Source: Uloborus plumipes (Eukaryota > Arthropoda > Arachnida > Araneae > Uloboridae). Taken from it: DNA of 64,000 nucleotides. The position numbers and the translations under genes were made by a program. The DNA lies in the NCBI GenBank assembly GCA_038373865.1, contig JAXGGA010001106.1, forward strand, positions 62,001-126,000, given 5' to 3'. The notes under the pieces were generated by a model. It was given only the letters and a program-made list of their open reading frames with translations, did no database searches and was not told where the DNA came from. Shown here piece after piece: positions 23,751 to 36,700 of this stretch (position 1 is the first letter of the stretch; each line of letters opens with the position of its first letter).

Positions 23751-25832
23751 AAGAAGGTTACCAAAATCTAAGCCCTGCTAAAGTAGAACTGAATGTGCCC
23801 TAAACATTTGTGTCGAAGGTGTTATGCCAGTGCCTAAAATTCAAACCATTCACATTTGACATTGATGAGGCCCAAATAAATACAGACAAGCAATGAAAAG
23901 CATTAGGTAACTGAATTTCAAATTGGGGCGTACCATATAGTAATCTTTTTACAAGAAGGATCCACATAAAATGTCATTTGAAAATCAGAGTGCATTTTAA
24001 CTGAAACTTTTACACTAGCAAAATTAATGATTACAAGTATGTCATACATGTCATTTTGCTCCAACTACTTAAAACCACCTGGTATGTTTTTGAATAAAAA
24101 TATCTCCCATGCAGCAGTCCAACATTCAGTACTCGGTACAGTGTTCCCTTTCGATGCATCATTAAATGTACAGCGTTATTGAAAACTGCAAGAGTAAACC
24201 TTGCAATAAAATACGACATGCTTGGGTCTTATTTTATTTATAACAAAAATTTAAAATACAAGTAAAACAAAAACAACAAGAAATAAATAGAATTTATATT
24301 AATATTCACAATAATGTTTTGTACTAGATTCCACTCAATTATGAGAGATTTTTTCATTTCTAAAATTAAAATAAACATCTTTCAATCTTGAAAAATATAC
24401 TCAGCTCTCCCATACGAATAGTTGCGCGAATGAGGTATTTTATATTATTTTACAAACCTATATTTACAACTTAAAAACACAATATTCTACACATATAAAA
24501 TCTCGCACATTATCTTAAAGACACGATAAACGGATTTGATCAGCATTTGTTTTGTTTTTTTTTTCTTCATTTTTTATCAAGGGTTATGAAATTAACTCCA
24601 ACTCCTTCTGCGTCAACTACAATTAAATATAATTCACGCAAAATTTTTAACTTGGTGCTAATAATAACACAAGTTTTTGTACATTTGACCCATTAAAAAA
24701 TTGCATATAAAATGACGTACCGCAATTCATATTGCTTAGCTCTTGCTAAATTTTGTTTCAGCCAGTCAATTTGTCATAATAAAATAATAAAAACATTAAA
24801 CATGCTATTTTTACCCTTTTTTTTTAAATTTACAAAGAATTAAAATTAAAGTTCAAATCTTATTACGTCTGATTTTTGAGCCGGAAATTATGCCCCTACT
24901 CTGCAGATGTAAATAACTGTCACTAGAATTCATTAAAATACAAGTTTTATGTAAAGAATAACTTTACAAAATAGAGTCAAAACTTCAAATTAAACAATAG
25001 AATATTGCAATAAATTCATATTTTATGCAATTCAGTGGGTAGGGGAAGGCGATTAATACTTAGAAAACAAACATTATTATGTATTTCCCTAAATCTGCTT
25101 CACAGATGTGAATATATTTATGCTATGAAACAATATGAAGTCAAACAACCTTCTTGCAAAAACCTACACAAAATCAAAGCAACTGAATAATTTATATTGT
25201 TCACACTCAAATAAAGAATCACCTAATAGCGTCTCATTAACATAAACATAGGTAGATCATAACTCCTTTGAATTTCTGTCATCTTTGAGAAAACAAGCAG
25301 ATTTAAGAAAATACTCATTTTTACATGAAACAACTTCAGGTACATTTTTCGAATGCTTTATTTTTATTATATTATATTTATTCATTTATTTACTTATTTA
25401 TTTTTGGCTTAGTTTGGCAGTCAAGTTGGAAATTTGCAGCTCAATAAAATTTAAGTAGCGAGTGACTAATGATTGCAAGGACAGAAGAAGAGGAAAATAC
25501 ACCTACCTTGTTTAGCATGCATAAAAGTAAATGCACAAATAGTTAAGTATTTAAAACCGAATCCTAGCTGAGAAAACTAGGTTTTTCCCATAACTACGAT
25601 GCATTGTATTCTTTCATTTTTTCTATAGCAAATGTCTGGGTGGAAAAATTTTGCGTTATAGTTTAATATGTATAGCAAATGATCAAAAGATAAAAACAGG
25701 TCAGCGTCTTATTCAAATTTTGAAAAGTCAAAATGTATTATGTCCAATGAGGTAAATAAAAATCAATCAAATTGCAATATCATTTAAAATTCCAATTTTA
25801 GCAAGTTTGAAACTGAAATTAGTATTAGTTCC

Positions 25833-25838
25833 TTTATT
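25833..25838 (-). promoter_or_regulatory. Candidate proximal poly(A) signal for MED13
   Basis: AATAAA on the minus strand about 1.8 kb after the MED13 stop codon, the first canonical hexamer I found downstream of it. Confidence 0.3.
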
Positions 25839-27618
25839 TTTAGGCACCCAACATACAGAAAGTAGAAATAATTTAAAATATTTCAAGACAAAACGCAAGC
25901 ATTTTTAATTATTATTATTATTTTAACTCTTAGTCTGCTTTTATGAATAAAAAAAACATGTATTTTCCGATTGTTCTGACCATATAGCAAGTTACAGTGG
26001 AAATGGGTCATAAAATCGTTCTTCTTGTGGAATCAATATTAAAACTAAGTTTTACAAAAAAAAAAAAAAAAACCAGACTAGTTAAAAACAAAAACCTTTA
26101 AGATAAAACAAGCAATGCATACAAAAATACATTGGTGAGGTAATGCAGGAAAAAATGGCGCACAAAAATGATCACAAACACAGAGCTTTGAAAATGCTTC
26201 AAATTAAAAAATTCAATATTGTAGCCTAATATTTCCCTTTAGGCTGAAAATTAAGCCATTTGAGATAGCATTTTTATAATAGATTCCTCATACTCTTTTA
26301 CAACAATTGATTATCTAGCAGAGAAAAAAGTAATACAATTTTTAAAGGTATTGACCAACACTCGATAACTTTGCTTTGCTGACAAATCTTGCTTTTGATA
26401 AATTTATGTCAAAATCCAACATCCTAAAGTAATACAAATCGAGCAATTTTGATTTACAAAAACTTGTATCTGGAAAAATGCATAGTAATTACATGGTCAA
26501 CAATTCTATTTTGCATTGAATTATGTAAGCAAATCCAAAAACTTGTTGCATAGTGGTTCTATAAAAGGACACTTCTGAATCAACACAGTCAATAAAAACT
26601 GTTAAAACTATTCCCACCATAAACGGATTTAATGCGAAGCAGATGCTGCCTGTACATGTTTTGTTCACATAACAGCCCCGTGGAGTCCTCTTAAAAACTT
26701 TTTTTTTTTTTTTGAGAATAGCAGACTTACAACTCAGCCACTCCAAAGCTATCTTATTCCCATAAAATATTCAGTAAAAACATACATAAAAACAAAACAA
26801 ATCAACCGATGGGTAATGCAAAGGTTTTGAAGCTGCTGGCAGTGGGGGGATTCAATTCGAGACAGTAAAAACAAGAGTCCAGCACTCCTTTGCTAAGAAT
26901 GGCAGTACCATACAATCTCTACAGCAATATCCTTTTTCTTTTTTTGTTTCTCGGTTGGGCTCCTACTGCTTCCGATGACACGAAAGGACATGTACAGATA
27001 ATTTGATACATGATTTGTAAAAAGATTTATATGTTTGTGATACTGTACACTGTTCTGTACAAAATCAATGATCAATATACGATTGTTCCGAGAATTCAAA
27101 GTTCCGTGGTCATTAACTACGGTACTCTAATAAGTAGCGCATCTCTAATTTTGGCGTAGAAGGACACTGATCGCTAAGTGCGCACGATTCAAATGCCCTT
27201 TTCTCTTATATACAAAATAAATAGTGATCATCATTTTTTTTCAAGTTGCCGATATAAGTTATATCATACAAATGCATACAACTTGTATTTCAGCCGAGTT
27301 AAAACTCTAGTCCATCCTCCATATCTTACACGACTAACGAAGCAGTTCTCTTTGAGAATAATTATATGTGCATGTATACAGTTTAAATATATATATATAT
27401 ATGTATATACTGAACAGAATTCATATCAGATATATTCTCTCAAATGCTGACTCTTTACAATAAGTAAGTTGTATATTACATGCCTGGGTACGAAAGAGCT
27501 CTGATATGTCGCCGTGTGCTGTATCCCGAAGACATCACATTGTACTTAAAATCGACCGAAGTGGTTACAGTCACGACTATATTTGATCCCTGTTTCCAAA
27601 ATGTTTTAGCTGCAATCT

Positions 27619-27751
27619 TTATATTAGCGCTTCGACTGCCTGGTAGAGCTGCATCAGAACCTGGATGTGCACGGGCAGGCAAGAGCGGCGGTCATGGGTG
27701 GAAGGGTCGAGAGATAACCATGACAGTGAGTTGTAACCTTCCAGCACGTAC
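27619..27751 (-). CDS. MED13: MED13 last coding exon
   Basis: It encodes [20 protein letters not shown] and [20 protein letters not shown], then ALI and the stop TAA (27621-27619). The family ends Y(N)ALSWL..DP..QDRRSCLPIH...L.QLY. Acceptor tttccAG. Confidence 0.96.
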
Positions 27752-30700
27752 CTGGAAAGATAAGAGAGGGGAAAAAAAAATCAAAAATACGTTCAACAAC
27801 ACATGAATCAATATGAACCAACAATAATTTCTTTTTTTTTTTTTGTAAATGCAGTGAAATCCCGTAACAACAATTCAATTTCAATTGTATACTGTCGGTC
27901 CCCCTTAAACGAATACCGTCAGTTCCAAAAAATATTATTCGATTAAGCGGGGTATTTGTTAAAGCGGGGATTCTTAACATTGTGTCTATGGTACGGGAAA
28001 TATTCTATTCCATGATATTTTATTCGTATAAGAGGGGTATTCGTTTATCCGTTACCCGATTAAGCGGGGCTGACAGTATCTTGAATTCTATTACAAAGAT
28101 ATTCCCGTTATAATGAATAAAATTTGCAGTCTCTTGAATTTTGTTGCAATGGAATTTCACTGCATTTATTTCAAACTGCTTTCAACATTTTCATTGGGAG
28201 GCTCAGATATTTCTTCTTCACTAATACAATGATGCCCACATGAATGTTCTTTTTCTCATTCAAAAAAGCTCTTATCTTGGTTCTGAAGATAGCTGAAGAT
28301 GGTAACTTACAATTAATTGTTTTTAAAAGTTGAATCATTACTAAAATTCAGCCCAAATTTTAAATTAAAATCAGACAAAGTTTAAAAAATATTCCAAAAA
28401 ACAAACCTGGGCAAAAGAAAAAAAGAAAGAAAGCAAAAAAAAAAAAAAAAAAAAACCTATGCATATTAAGGTTTACACAAATATAATTTTGATATAATTA
28501 TGTTTTTAGTCATGAATATCAACACAAATACATGAACACTATGAACGATAGAAAAGCATAGACAATGTAAGAAAATGAGATCATACCTGAGCACATCTGT
28601 AGTTAAAGTAGAGTCGAGTGGGTGATAATTTCTTGTGTGTGGGTTTGGATGAAGAAACTCGTCTTGATTAGATTGTAGTGCAGGAGAATGAATCAATAAT
28701 GCTGACTGAAAGTTGAACAAAATTGCAAAAATTAAAGAGAATTCTACTCGAAAAAGCAAATTGCTCACAAATAAATAAGCCTTTTTGTGTCAGAAAGAGG
28801 AGCAATTAATTGTTTTCATACTCAAACCAATTTAACATCCAGATGCTGACACCAATAAATTTAAAAAGCACAGAATTATAAAAAACTTAACACTTCAATT
28901 GAGTATGACTACATCAAAAACTCAGCAGCTGAAATAGGAATTTATAAATTTGCATAGTTACAAACGAAAGAAGATCTTACATCTCAGGTATATACTTACA
29001 AATTGAGAAAATTAAACAATCACATTTGTAAACATCCAAACTTTCCTTAGGTAATGATACTTTGAATAGATTGATAAGAACCTCTTTATTCCAAGTGTAC
29101 CCAATCAAGTGCAATACGATTAAAAATAATTTGAAACTAGTTCAATCCGTAGAAAACATTTTCCCAGTTGTCAAGCAAACGGCATTACAGATTTATCAAA
29201 AGGTTATTCTCAAACAAAAATTGTACAGATGATTTTTTTTTTTTACAGCAAGCCGAAACTTGAAATTCAACGAAAAGTTTTAATAATAATACATCATTTT
29301 TTCAGTCAAAAGACCCCCCCCCCCTCATTTATTAAAAAACAACAAGATAGGTTTTTTTTCTAGCACAGTATCAAGAAATAACAAAAAAGATTCTATTTTA
29401 AAAGCTGCCTTAAGTAAGAAAAAAAAAAAGAAAAAACCTCAGTGCAGGCACAATTATTAATAGAATAAGTCATACTTTGGCACATACATGCAAAACTAGC
29501 TAGTGGTATAATAAAATGAGCTATTAAACCCTACGAGTATTTGCCAATAGATGTTTGAAAACAATGTGCTATTTCTGGCCTCTTTTTTAAGATAATGAAT
29601 ATGAATTTTGTAAAATTAGGAAACAAAATGCATTTCTTGAAACGATATTGGTAAAATACATGAGCCTTTTTCATATCAAAACTTGTATCCACTCTCAACT
29701 ATTTCTTCTCAACAAAAATTTCATCCTTCAAAAAACATGATATAATTTCTGAACAATCACTCACCTTGAGAAAAACAGGGCAAATGTTTTGTAATTGTGG
29801 ACACGTCGACCAAAACCATTTTGGCAAAGGTCCCGTTCTGGCAGTGGAAACATAGTAGCCTAAAGCGAGTGGCTGCTGCAACAACTGTAAAGGCTCATCC
29901 TGAGTATCCATCGACAAATTACCAGAGCCCTACAATAAATTTAAAAAATTAAAAATCACATAATAAATTCAAGCACAAAGAGGCATAGAAATACAAAATA
30001 AGTTGTTTTGAAGCCTTTTCGCAATCAATAACTCAAATTAATCAAACACAACTGTTCACACTGGTTACTAATTAAAATGTAAACAAAGCTTCTGTTTAAA
30101 ATAACTTTCATATTAGATTACAAGTCAGGATCAAAGACAAAAGATACCTCATTTTGTGTGACCATCATTTATGAGGAGTGACCAACCAAACATTATTTTT
30201 CATGTTTCATAAGTAGATTTTTAGACGAGTAAAATGAGTAAACAAGTTTTACAGATTTTTAGATGTTTAATATATAATTAATAATGCATCTATACTTCGG
30301 AGTACGGATAATCAATGTCAAAAATATCAGTTCTGAGAAAAGTGGTAATAAAGTTTCTTATATTTTCCTGGTCCTATAACTTTCACACCCGAGCAAATTT
30401 TCGAGCTCTTTAAAGCTTGTTGTTACTTATTAGCAACTATGCAATGACAAAAGCAACTCCTAGACTTACCCTGTTTGGTCCCCCATGATGAAATGGTGAA
30501 TGTCTGCCTAATCCCATACTGGGACTGCCAGGTTGTGAAATTGAATCTCGACGTGGCGAAGCTCCGGGACTTTGAGGTGGACTTTCGGTCCAGCGGAAGA
30601 TATCATTTATATCCTGTCCAACAGCAATGTCATCATCATTCAGTGCTTGAAATATGTCATCGTCGTCTCCCAGGATCGTAGAAGTTTCAATCTGCTCTTG

Positions 30701-33700
30701 CTGGAATGTTGCTTGAGAGGACTAGTTTCAAAAATAAATATTTTAAAACAGTTGAAAAATAAGATGCATTCTCAAATTTTGAAATTCTTTCATCATTTCA
30801 ACTTCATAACAAGAACAAGGAACAAAAAAATCATGTTTATTTGCATAAGAATCATCTGTGAATTGAGTTGTGGTTCATTTAAAGAAATCACCAAGAAAAG
30901 CAGTTGAGATTTTAAATCATGGAAAATACAAAAATGAGAATTTAGGAGGAAAAAAAGAAAAACAATAATAATTAATAAAGTATAGTATTCTGTTTGATAG
31001 CAATTAGAATTACTTTGAAAACTTTTAAATCCTTATAGCATTCTTAACTACAAACTGACTACCAAAATAACCAAATTATGTACTAAAGGAGTTAGACAAA
31101 AAAGATTAGGCACCCCAGCTCATATTTTAATCAACATGTGATTTTCAAACAGTAAATTGTTTTACCAACATTTTAAAAATTCCACATAATATTTTAAACT
31201 GAAAAAAAAAAAAAAAAAGTTTTTGAGATAATGCGACAAAGAAACTGAATAAATATGTTCTTGCAATCAGTAAATTTTCATTTTTTATAAATGAGACTCT
31301 AAAAATAATGATGCAGGTAAAACAAAAAATATTAGCTATGATTAAAAACTAAACAAATGGGCAAAATAAATAAATGAATAAATTTACAAAAAAAGTTGAT
31401 TTAAGTATTGAAAACACATCAACAGTAAGTCATTAGTGATGTTAGTCTGAAGAGAATTTTGTTAAAAATATTTGAACCATATTACATGGCCATTGGTTAC
31501 GAAACATAAATAGAATATATTTTATCAAATTTGTGAGTGCCAATAGCAAAATCTAGGTATCATAGAGACCCAGTGTCTGATTAATCTGGATATTTTCATA
31601 GATTGCAAAATAAACCTTTTGTAATCAAAATCTTCTCAATTAAAGCTTTCAACAGCTAAGACTAGACAACAGCTAAGACTTCAACAGCTAAGATTAGGTC
31701 TAGACCTAATCCCAAGTGACCTACGAACTTCAAAAACTTTACCTTGATTGTTACATATTGTAGATATGTCCGACAGATTTTTCTTATACAATGCCAAACT
31801 TTGGCAATGTACGTAAAGAGTTCTTCAAATGCAAAGAAGCGAGAAAAAACTTTTAAAAAATCTAATATTTAATTTAAATTGATTATTAGTTTTGGTTTTA
31901 AAATTAAAAAACTATTTTTACAGAAGTATTTGCAATTAAATTTCTATTTTGATATGAAGAAATTGCTAGTTGATTCATAAAAGCATATTCATCTGATATA
32001 TTTTTAATAAGTGCACTCATGATATACCTGGGCTGTAGATGAAGTTGGGAAGACAAGGATATGTGTACAGGAAGCATCTTCGGGCGTGCTCAAATCGCAC
32101 GAGTTGCAGCTGCTGCTAAACCTATCATCGGGAGTGAACTGATCGGCCATCACTCGAAGGGTCGAATCCGGTTCCAAAGACACTAAGCACGCTGACAGAA
32201 TAGCAGGGGCGTCTGGATGACCAAGGACAGCACACTGGTGGCACAATTCTCTCAACTGTCTGCTGTACCTGAGTAGTGATTTTCGACTCAGGAAAGTTGC
32301 CCAGTCGCGCAACTCCCCGTGTCCCAGTCGACCCAGTCTGCTGATCACCAGTCGCCAGGCGTGTAGACACTTGGAAAGCACTTCAACGATGAAATCTAAT
32401 AGTTTATGAAGGGCAAATCTTCTAACAGAGGCCTTTTTTCTTCGAGTTCTACAAAAAAAAGAAATAAGTAAATAAATAAAAATCATTAAAAAATTAAGTC
32501 ACAAGAAAAACAAAAACATCTGACATCAGTTTAATTTTAAAATGTAATATGTAGGCATTTTTATGTTACCAACATTTTATCAGTTTGCATATCAATATAT
32601 ATTCAATCAAAAAGTGTTATAGCCTACCTCAGTATTGTTGGCACTCAGTAAAACAGTCAAAAATATCAAATTGATAGAGGTTGGAGCAGTGAATGAGAAC
32701 AGCAAATCAAATGTAGGCACATAGTGTGCACATTTTCAGGGCATTTGGCACTAGTTTCAGGTTGAAATTCGTCATTGTAAATAAATAACAACAATGTACA
32801 AAAATATTTGCTTCATCAACATCCAACTATAGCAACTTACTTCTCCCATTTTCAACTCATTCTGAAATGAACTTGTCCAAGGACAAATGCCAACAATTTT
32901 GAGGTAGATTACATAGCTCATAAACAGACTCAAATATAAATACACTTAAAACATAATCATGAATATTGTACTAAACTTTATGTTTTTCTTACCTGTTAGG
33001 AACTTCAATACTGATGCAACAGGTTTCTAACAAGTCCCCTTTATCATCGGTGCAACTAGCAACTAGCCACCTTTGATCTTCTGTCAAGCAATAAGTGCAA
33101 TATAAAATACTGGATTTTTCTCTTCTGTCCCCAAACATTTCACCTAGCTCTGCTTGCTTATCTTTTTGTGGTGCCAATGTAAACGCTTTGCTTGGGGGAG
33201 GGGTGAAGACTGAATGCCTAGCCTACAAAGAAAGGATACGCCATTAATAAACCATTATCGAAAATAAATGAAAATAGTAAAAATTAAATTCAGATAATAA
33301 AAGTGCAGAAATTATGGCTGCTTGAAGCTTTAGTATATTTTTGTCATACAGTAAATCTTGGCACTGGCTAACGGTTCGAGTAACAGTTTAACAAATACCC
33401 TGTTTACATGAATAAAACATCCCGGAACCGAATATTTCCTCATGCCATAGAAACAATGTTAAAGATTTCCGCTTAAACAAATGCACCCCTTAATCAAATA
33501 ATATTTCTTGGAACTGACAGCATTTGTTTAGGCCGGGTCGACAGTACTTAGTAGTGAAGGAGTGTGAATGCAAAAATTAAAATATTTGAAAAAACAAATG
33601 ATAGAAAAAACTCGCATTCATATTGGGGCAAGAGATGGTACTAGCAGCCCTGTCAGGTGCTGCTATACCACATGGTTTAGAAAGACTTTTCTATGAAGGT

Positions 33701-36700
33701 CTACCTACGGTTTCAACTTGGCCATGCCGTTTAGCTTAACCTTTAGGAACCGGGTGGTACACATGCTGTTGTACCATAAGTCCTTTTTAGCCTACTTTCC
33801 CGTTACAAATAAAAGAAACGAAAAAAGCATTAAAATTGGCTTAATGCATCTAAAAAATGTCGCCAAGTCCAAAAAATGTTGCCAAGTCCAAAAAATATCG
33901 CCAAGTAAAAATATATCGCCAAGTAAAAAAAAAGTCAAAAAGAAACAAAAAAATGAAATAAATATCGAAAAATTAAAAATTTGAAAGTAGGGTACTGAGA
34001 TGGGGAATTTGTGTGTCTGTCGGTCGGTCTGTCTGTCCCCCCCTAATAACTTTTGAATGAACATTCCGATTTGGACAAACTTTTTTTTGTTGGAAAGATC
34101 TCGGCGAGTACAGCTCATTCCCATATTTGATTTTTTGATTTGAACAATTTTTGGTTCAACTTTGAGCCGTTCAAATAACCGGTCCCGCGATACTAACTTT
34201 TGAATTAACAGTCCGATTTGAACAAACTTTTTTTTGTTCGAAAGATCTTTTCAAGGATACTTCATTCCCGTACCTACATTTTTGATTTGAACAATTTTTT
34301 CGTTCAACATTGAACCGTTCAAAAAAGCTCTCACACCTAATAACTTTTGAGTGAACAGTCCGATTTAAACAAACTTTTTTTTGTTCGAAAGATCTCGGCA
34401 AGGATGCTTCATTACCGTATTTAAATTTTCAATTTGAACATTTTTTCGTTCAACATTGAACCGTTCAAACAACCTTTCCCCACCTAATAACTTTTAAGTG
34501 AACCGTCGGAATTGAATAAACTTTTTTTTGTTCGAAAGATCTCGGAGAGGCTCCTTCCCATATTTCACTTTTCAATTTGAACAATTTTTCGTTCAATGAT
34601 GAACCGTTCAGAAAAAATTTTAACATGAGCGCCTACGGAGAAATTTAAATTGAATGTTGATTCTGAACTTCAAGGCGGATTTCCTTCAAACTAACTTTGT
34701 AAGAAAATGGTTTTGATAAATAATGTATTGTAAAGAACTTTTCTGAATAATCTTCTGTGAGGACTCTGATTCCGAGTCCGACGACATGGCGGAAATGCAG
34801 GCTCAGAAAAAAAATGACTGACTGGGCAGACGATTTTTTGTTTATTTATTTATTTGTTTTGTTTAATTTATTATTATTATGATTTTTTTTTTTTTTTTGT
34901 TAACAAAAATTTTTCATTCACGAGAGCATTTTATTCTTTATTTATATTTAACAATTGGCAACGGATTAAAAATGAAATTCAAGACATTTTATTAACGAAT
35001 GAGTTTTTTTTTTTTCTTTCTTTGATAAAATGTGTTTTGAAGTTCTTTGTACTTTTATTTTATTTGTTTATTTTTTTTTCTTTTGAAAACGATTGTGGAA
35101 TTTTTCTACGGAAGAACTATAACAGTTACATTCTTTAAAAGGTGCGACAAAACTTAATTGACTCGTTTATTTAATTTTTACGTGTCTATTTCATCTGATG
35201 AGAGGGGTATATTTTGCTTTTAGAAATCAGCTTTAAGTGCTATAGAGGTATGTTTGACATAATTTTCAGTTTCAGATAATCAAGAGAATATTGATCAGAT
35301 GCTACAATGCCGATTTCGATGTATGGGAAAGTAGGCTCGTTTAGTTCTTGACAGAACTTCTTGTTTTTTAGGAGACGGGGTTGAGATTTTCACTCGAGCC
35401 CTTTGGAGCCGGGGATTTTTACAAGGTTTCATACGTCTGGTATGAGTTTATACCTTCTCTTTTAAATGGAAAAGAAATCTGTGGTTCAACTGTCGTACTA
35501 CCTGGGTCAAAAGAAAAATTTCCAAATCCAAACGGTTAAAGCTCTAAATGTCCCTGTTATACCCTTTGCTCCTCACTGTCTCAATAGTGTATCACACAGT
35601 GAATGTGATTGAAATTTTAATTTTCAATTTTGTACAGGTATGGGAAGAAAAACATATGTTTTCCTGATGTTCTTCCATGCTTATTCTCCACTATTGTTCT
35701 ATTTTTTTTTGCACTGCATTGAAAAAAGTTCCTTTCTGTATGTTTGAGGTGTTGTTTTTGAACACGTATACACAGATGTGTATTTGGGGACGCCTTAGTC
35801 AATAGCAGAATTATGCGAAACACTTATTGTGCGCATTTTTGATTTCCTTCAGGGTCCCTATGGTCATGGGAGTCCTTCTAATTGAACAGTTACAGCATTT
35901 CTAGTTCCTGATCCTGTTAAATTTGGTCTGCTAAATACAAGTTGAAATATTTGAATAGTGATTTTGTTTTTTTTTTTTTTATTCAACATGTTAAAAACGA
36001 TCATCCTAAAAATTATTTAAATTGAGATCCTGAAAGATTCTATGTGTGTATGTGCTTATATTACTCCAGCTAAACTCTTAACTAAAACAATTTGGTGTAG
36101 CACAAAATAAGAACAGAAGCTTGGGAAATTCAAACAATTTTCAATGTTTAAAGAATCAGAAATCCAATTACATAAAACCTATTAAATACTTTGTGAAGTG
36201 GATTTAAATATGAAAAAGATCTTACATCTCTGTTTTTTACAAAAATATCTTGGGCAGCAGCGGGGCCAAATCCCGTGAGAGACTTGGCAATGGTTTGATG
36301 CATAAACATCTGATGACACTGGGAAAACACAGAAAAAGCCAATGCTTTTAACTGATCTTTCCGCCTTTCTGCATTTTCCATAGAACCAAGTCTTAGTATA
36401 GAATCTAACGTCACAACCTAGGAAAGAAAGGAAAAAAAGTGAAAGATAAGTTAAATTGCGAAACTCTATGTGTTTTTTAATTTAGAGTATTGTACTAAAA
36501 AGTTTAATAGAAAATGCAATATTAGAATAACATAAAACAGGAAATAAAAATGAAGTGCATTGAATGTAGAAATACAAAATATATTAACTTCATAGAAAGA
36601 TAGCAGAGCAATAAATATTGGTCGATGTTTGGTATTCAGAACAATTTTTCATAGCAAGCAACAACAAACTTAGATTGTCATTTACTAATTAAATATAGTA

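Larger units (their letters stand above)
17324..27618 (-). other. Possible long 3' UTR / transposon-poor region downstream of MED13
   Basis: About 10.3 kb of AT-rich DNA in which I recognise no MITE, SINE or retroelement, although the DNA on both sides is full of them. Minus-strand AATAAA signals occur at 25838-25833 and at the far edge, 17329-17324, immediately before transposon debris resumes. One GC-rich exon-like island lies at 19979-20233 and a degenerate tandem repeat at 23420-23750. This could be the MED13 3' UTR alone, or that plus a second minus-strand gene end. RNA data would decide. Confidence 0.35.
33740..35535. mobile_element. TTAA-flanked (piggyBac-like) element, copy 1, with a nested insert
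   Basis: TTAA at 33736-33739 and 35536-35539. The left end is CCTTTAGGAACCGGGTGGTA; the right end is a decayed match, ccaaatccaaacgg. The outer sequence (33740-33788 and about 35338-35535) matches the 229-bp copy at 45949-46177 read in reverse; the middle 1.5 kb is extra. No transposase is visible. Confidence 0.7.

Noticed and set aside
33718..33984. 88-codon open frame and CRISPR-like short repeats near 33861-33925
   Set aside because: The short cgccaagtccaaaaaat repeats lack spacers and lie inside a transposon insert in an animal gene; the frame is Lys/Asn-rich repeat translation.
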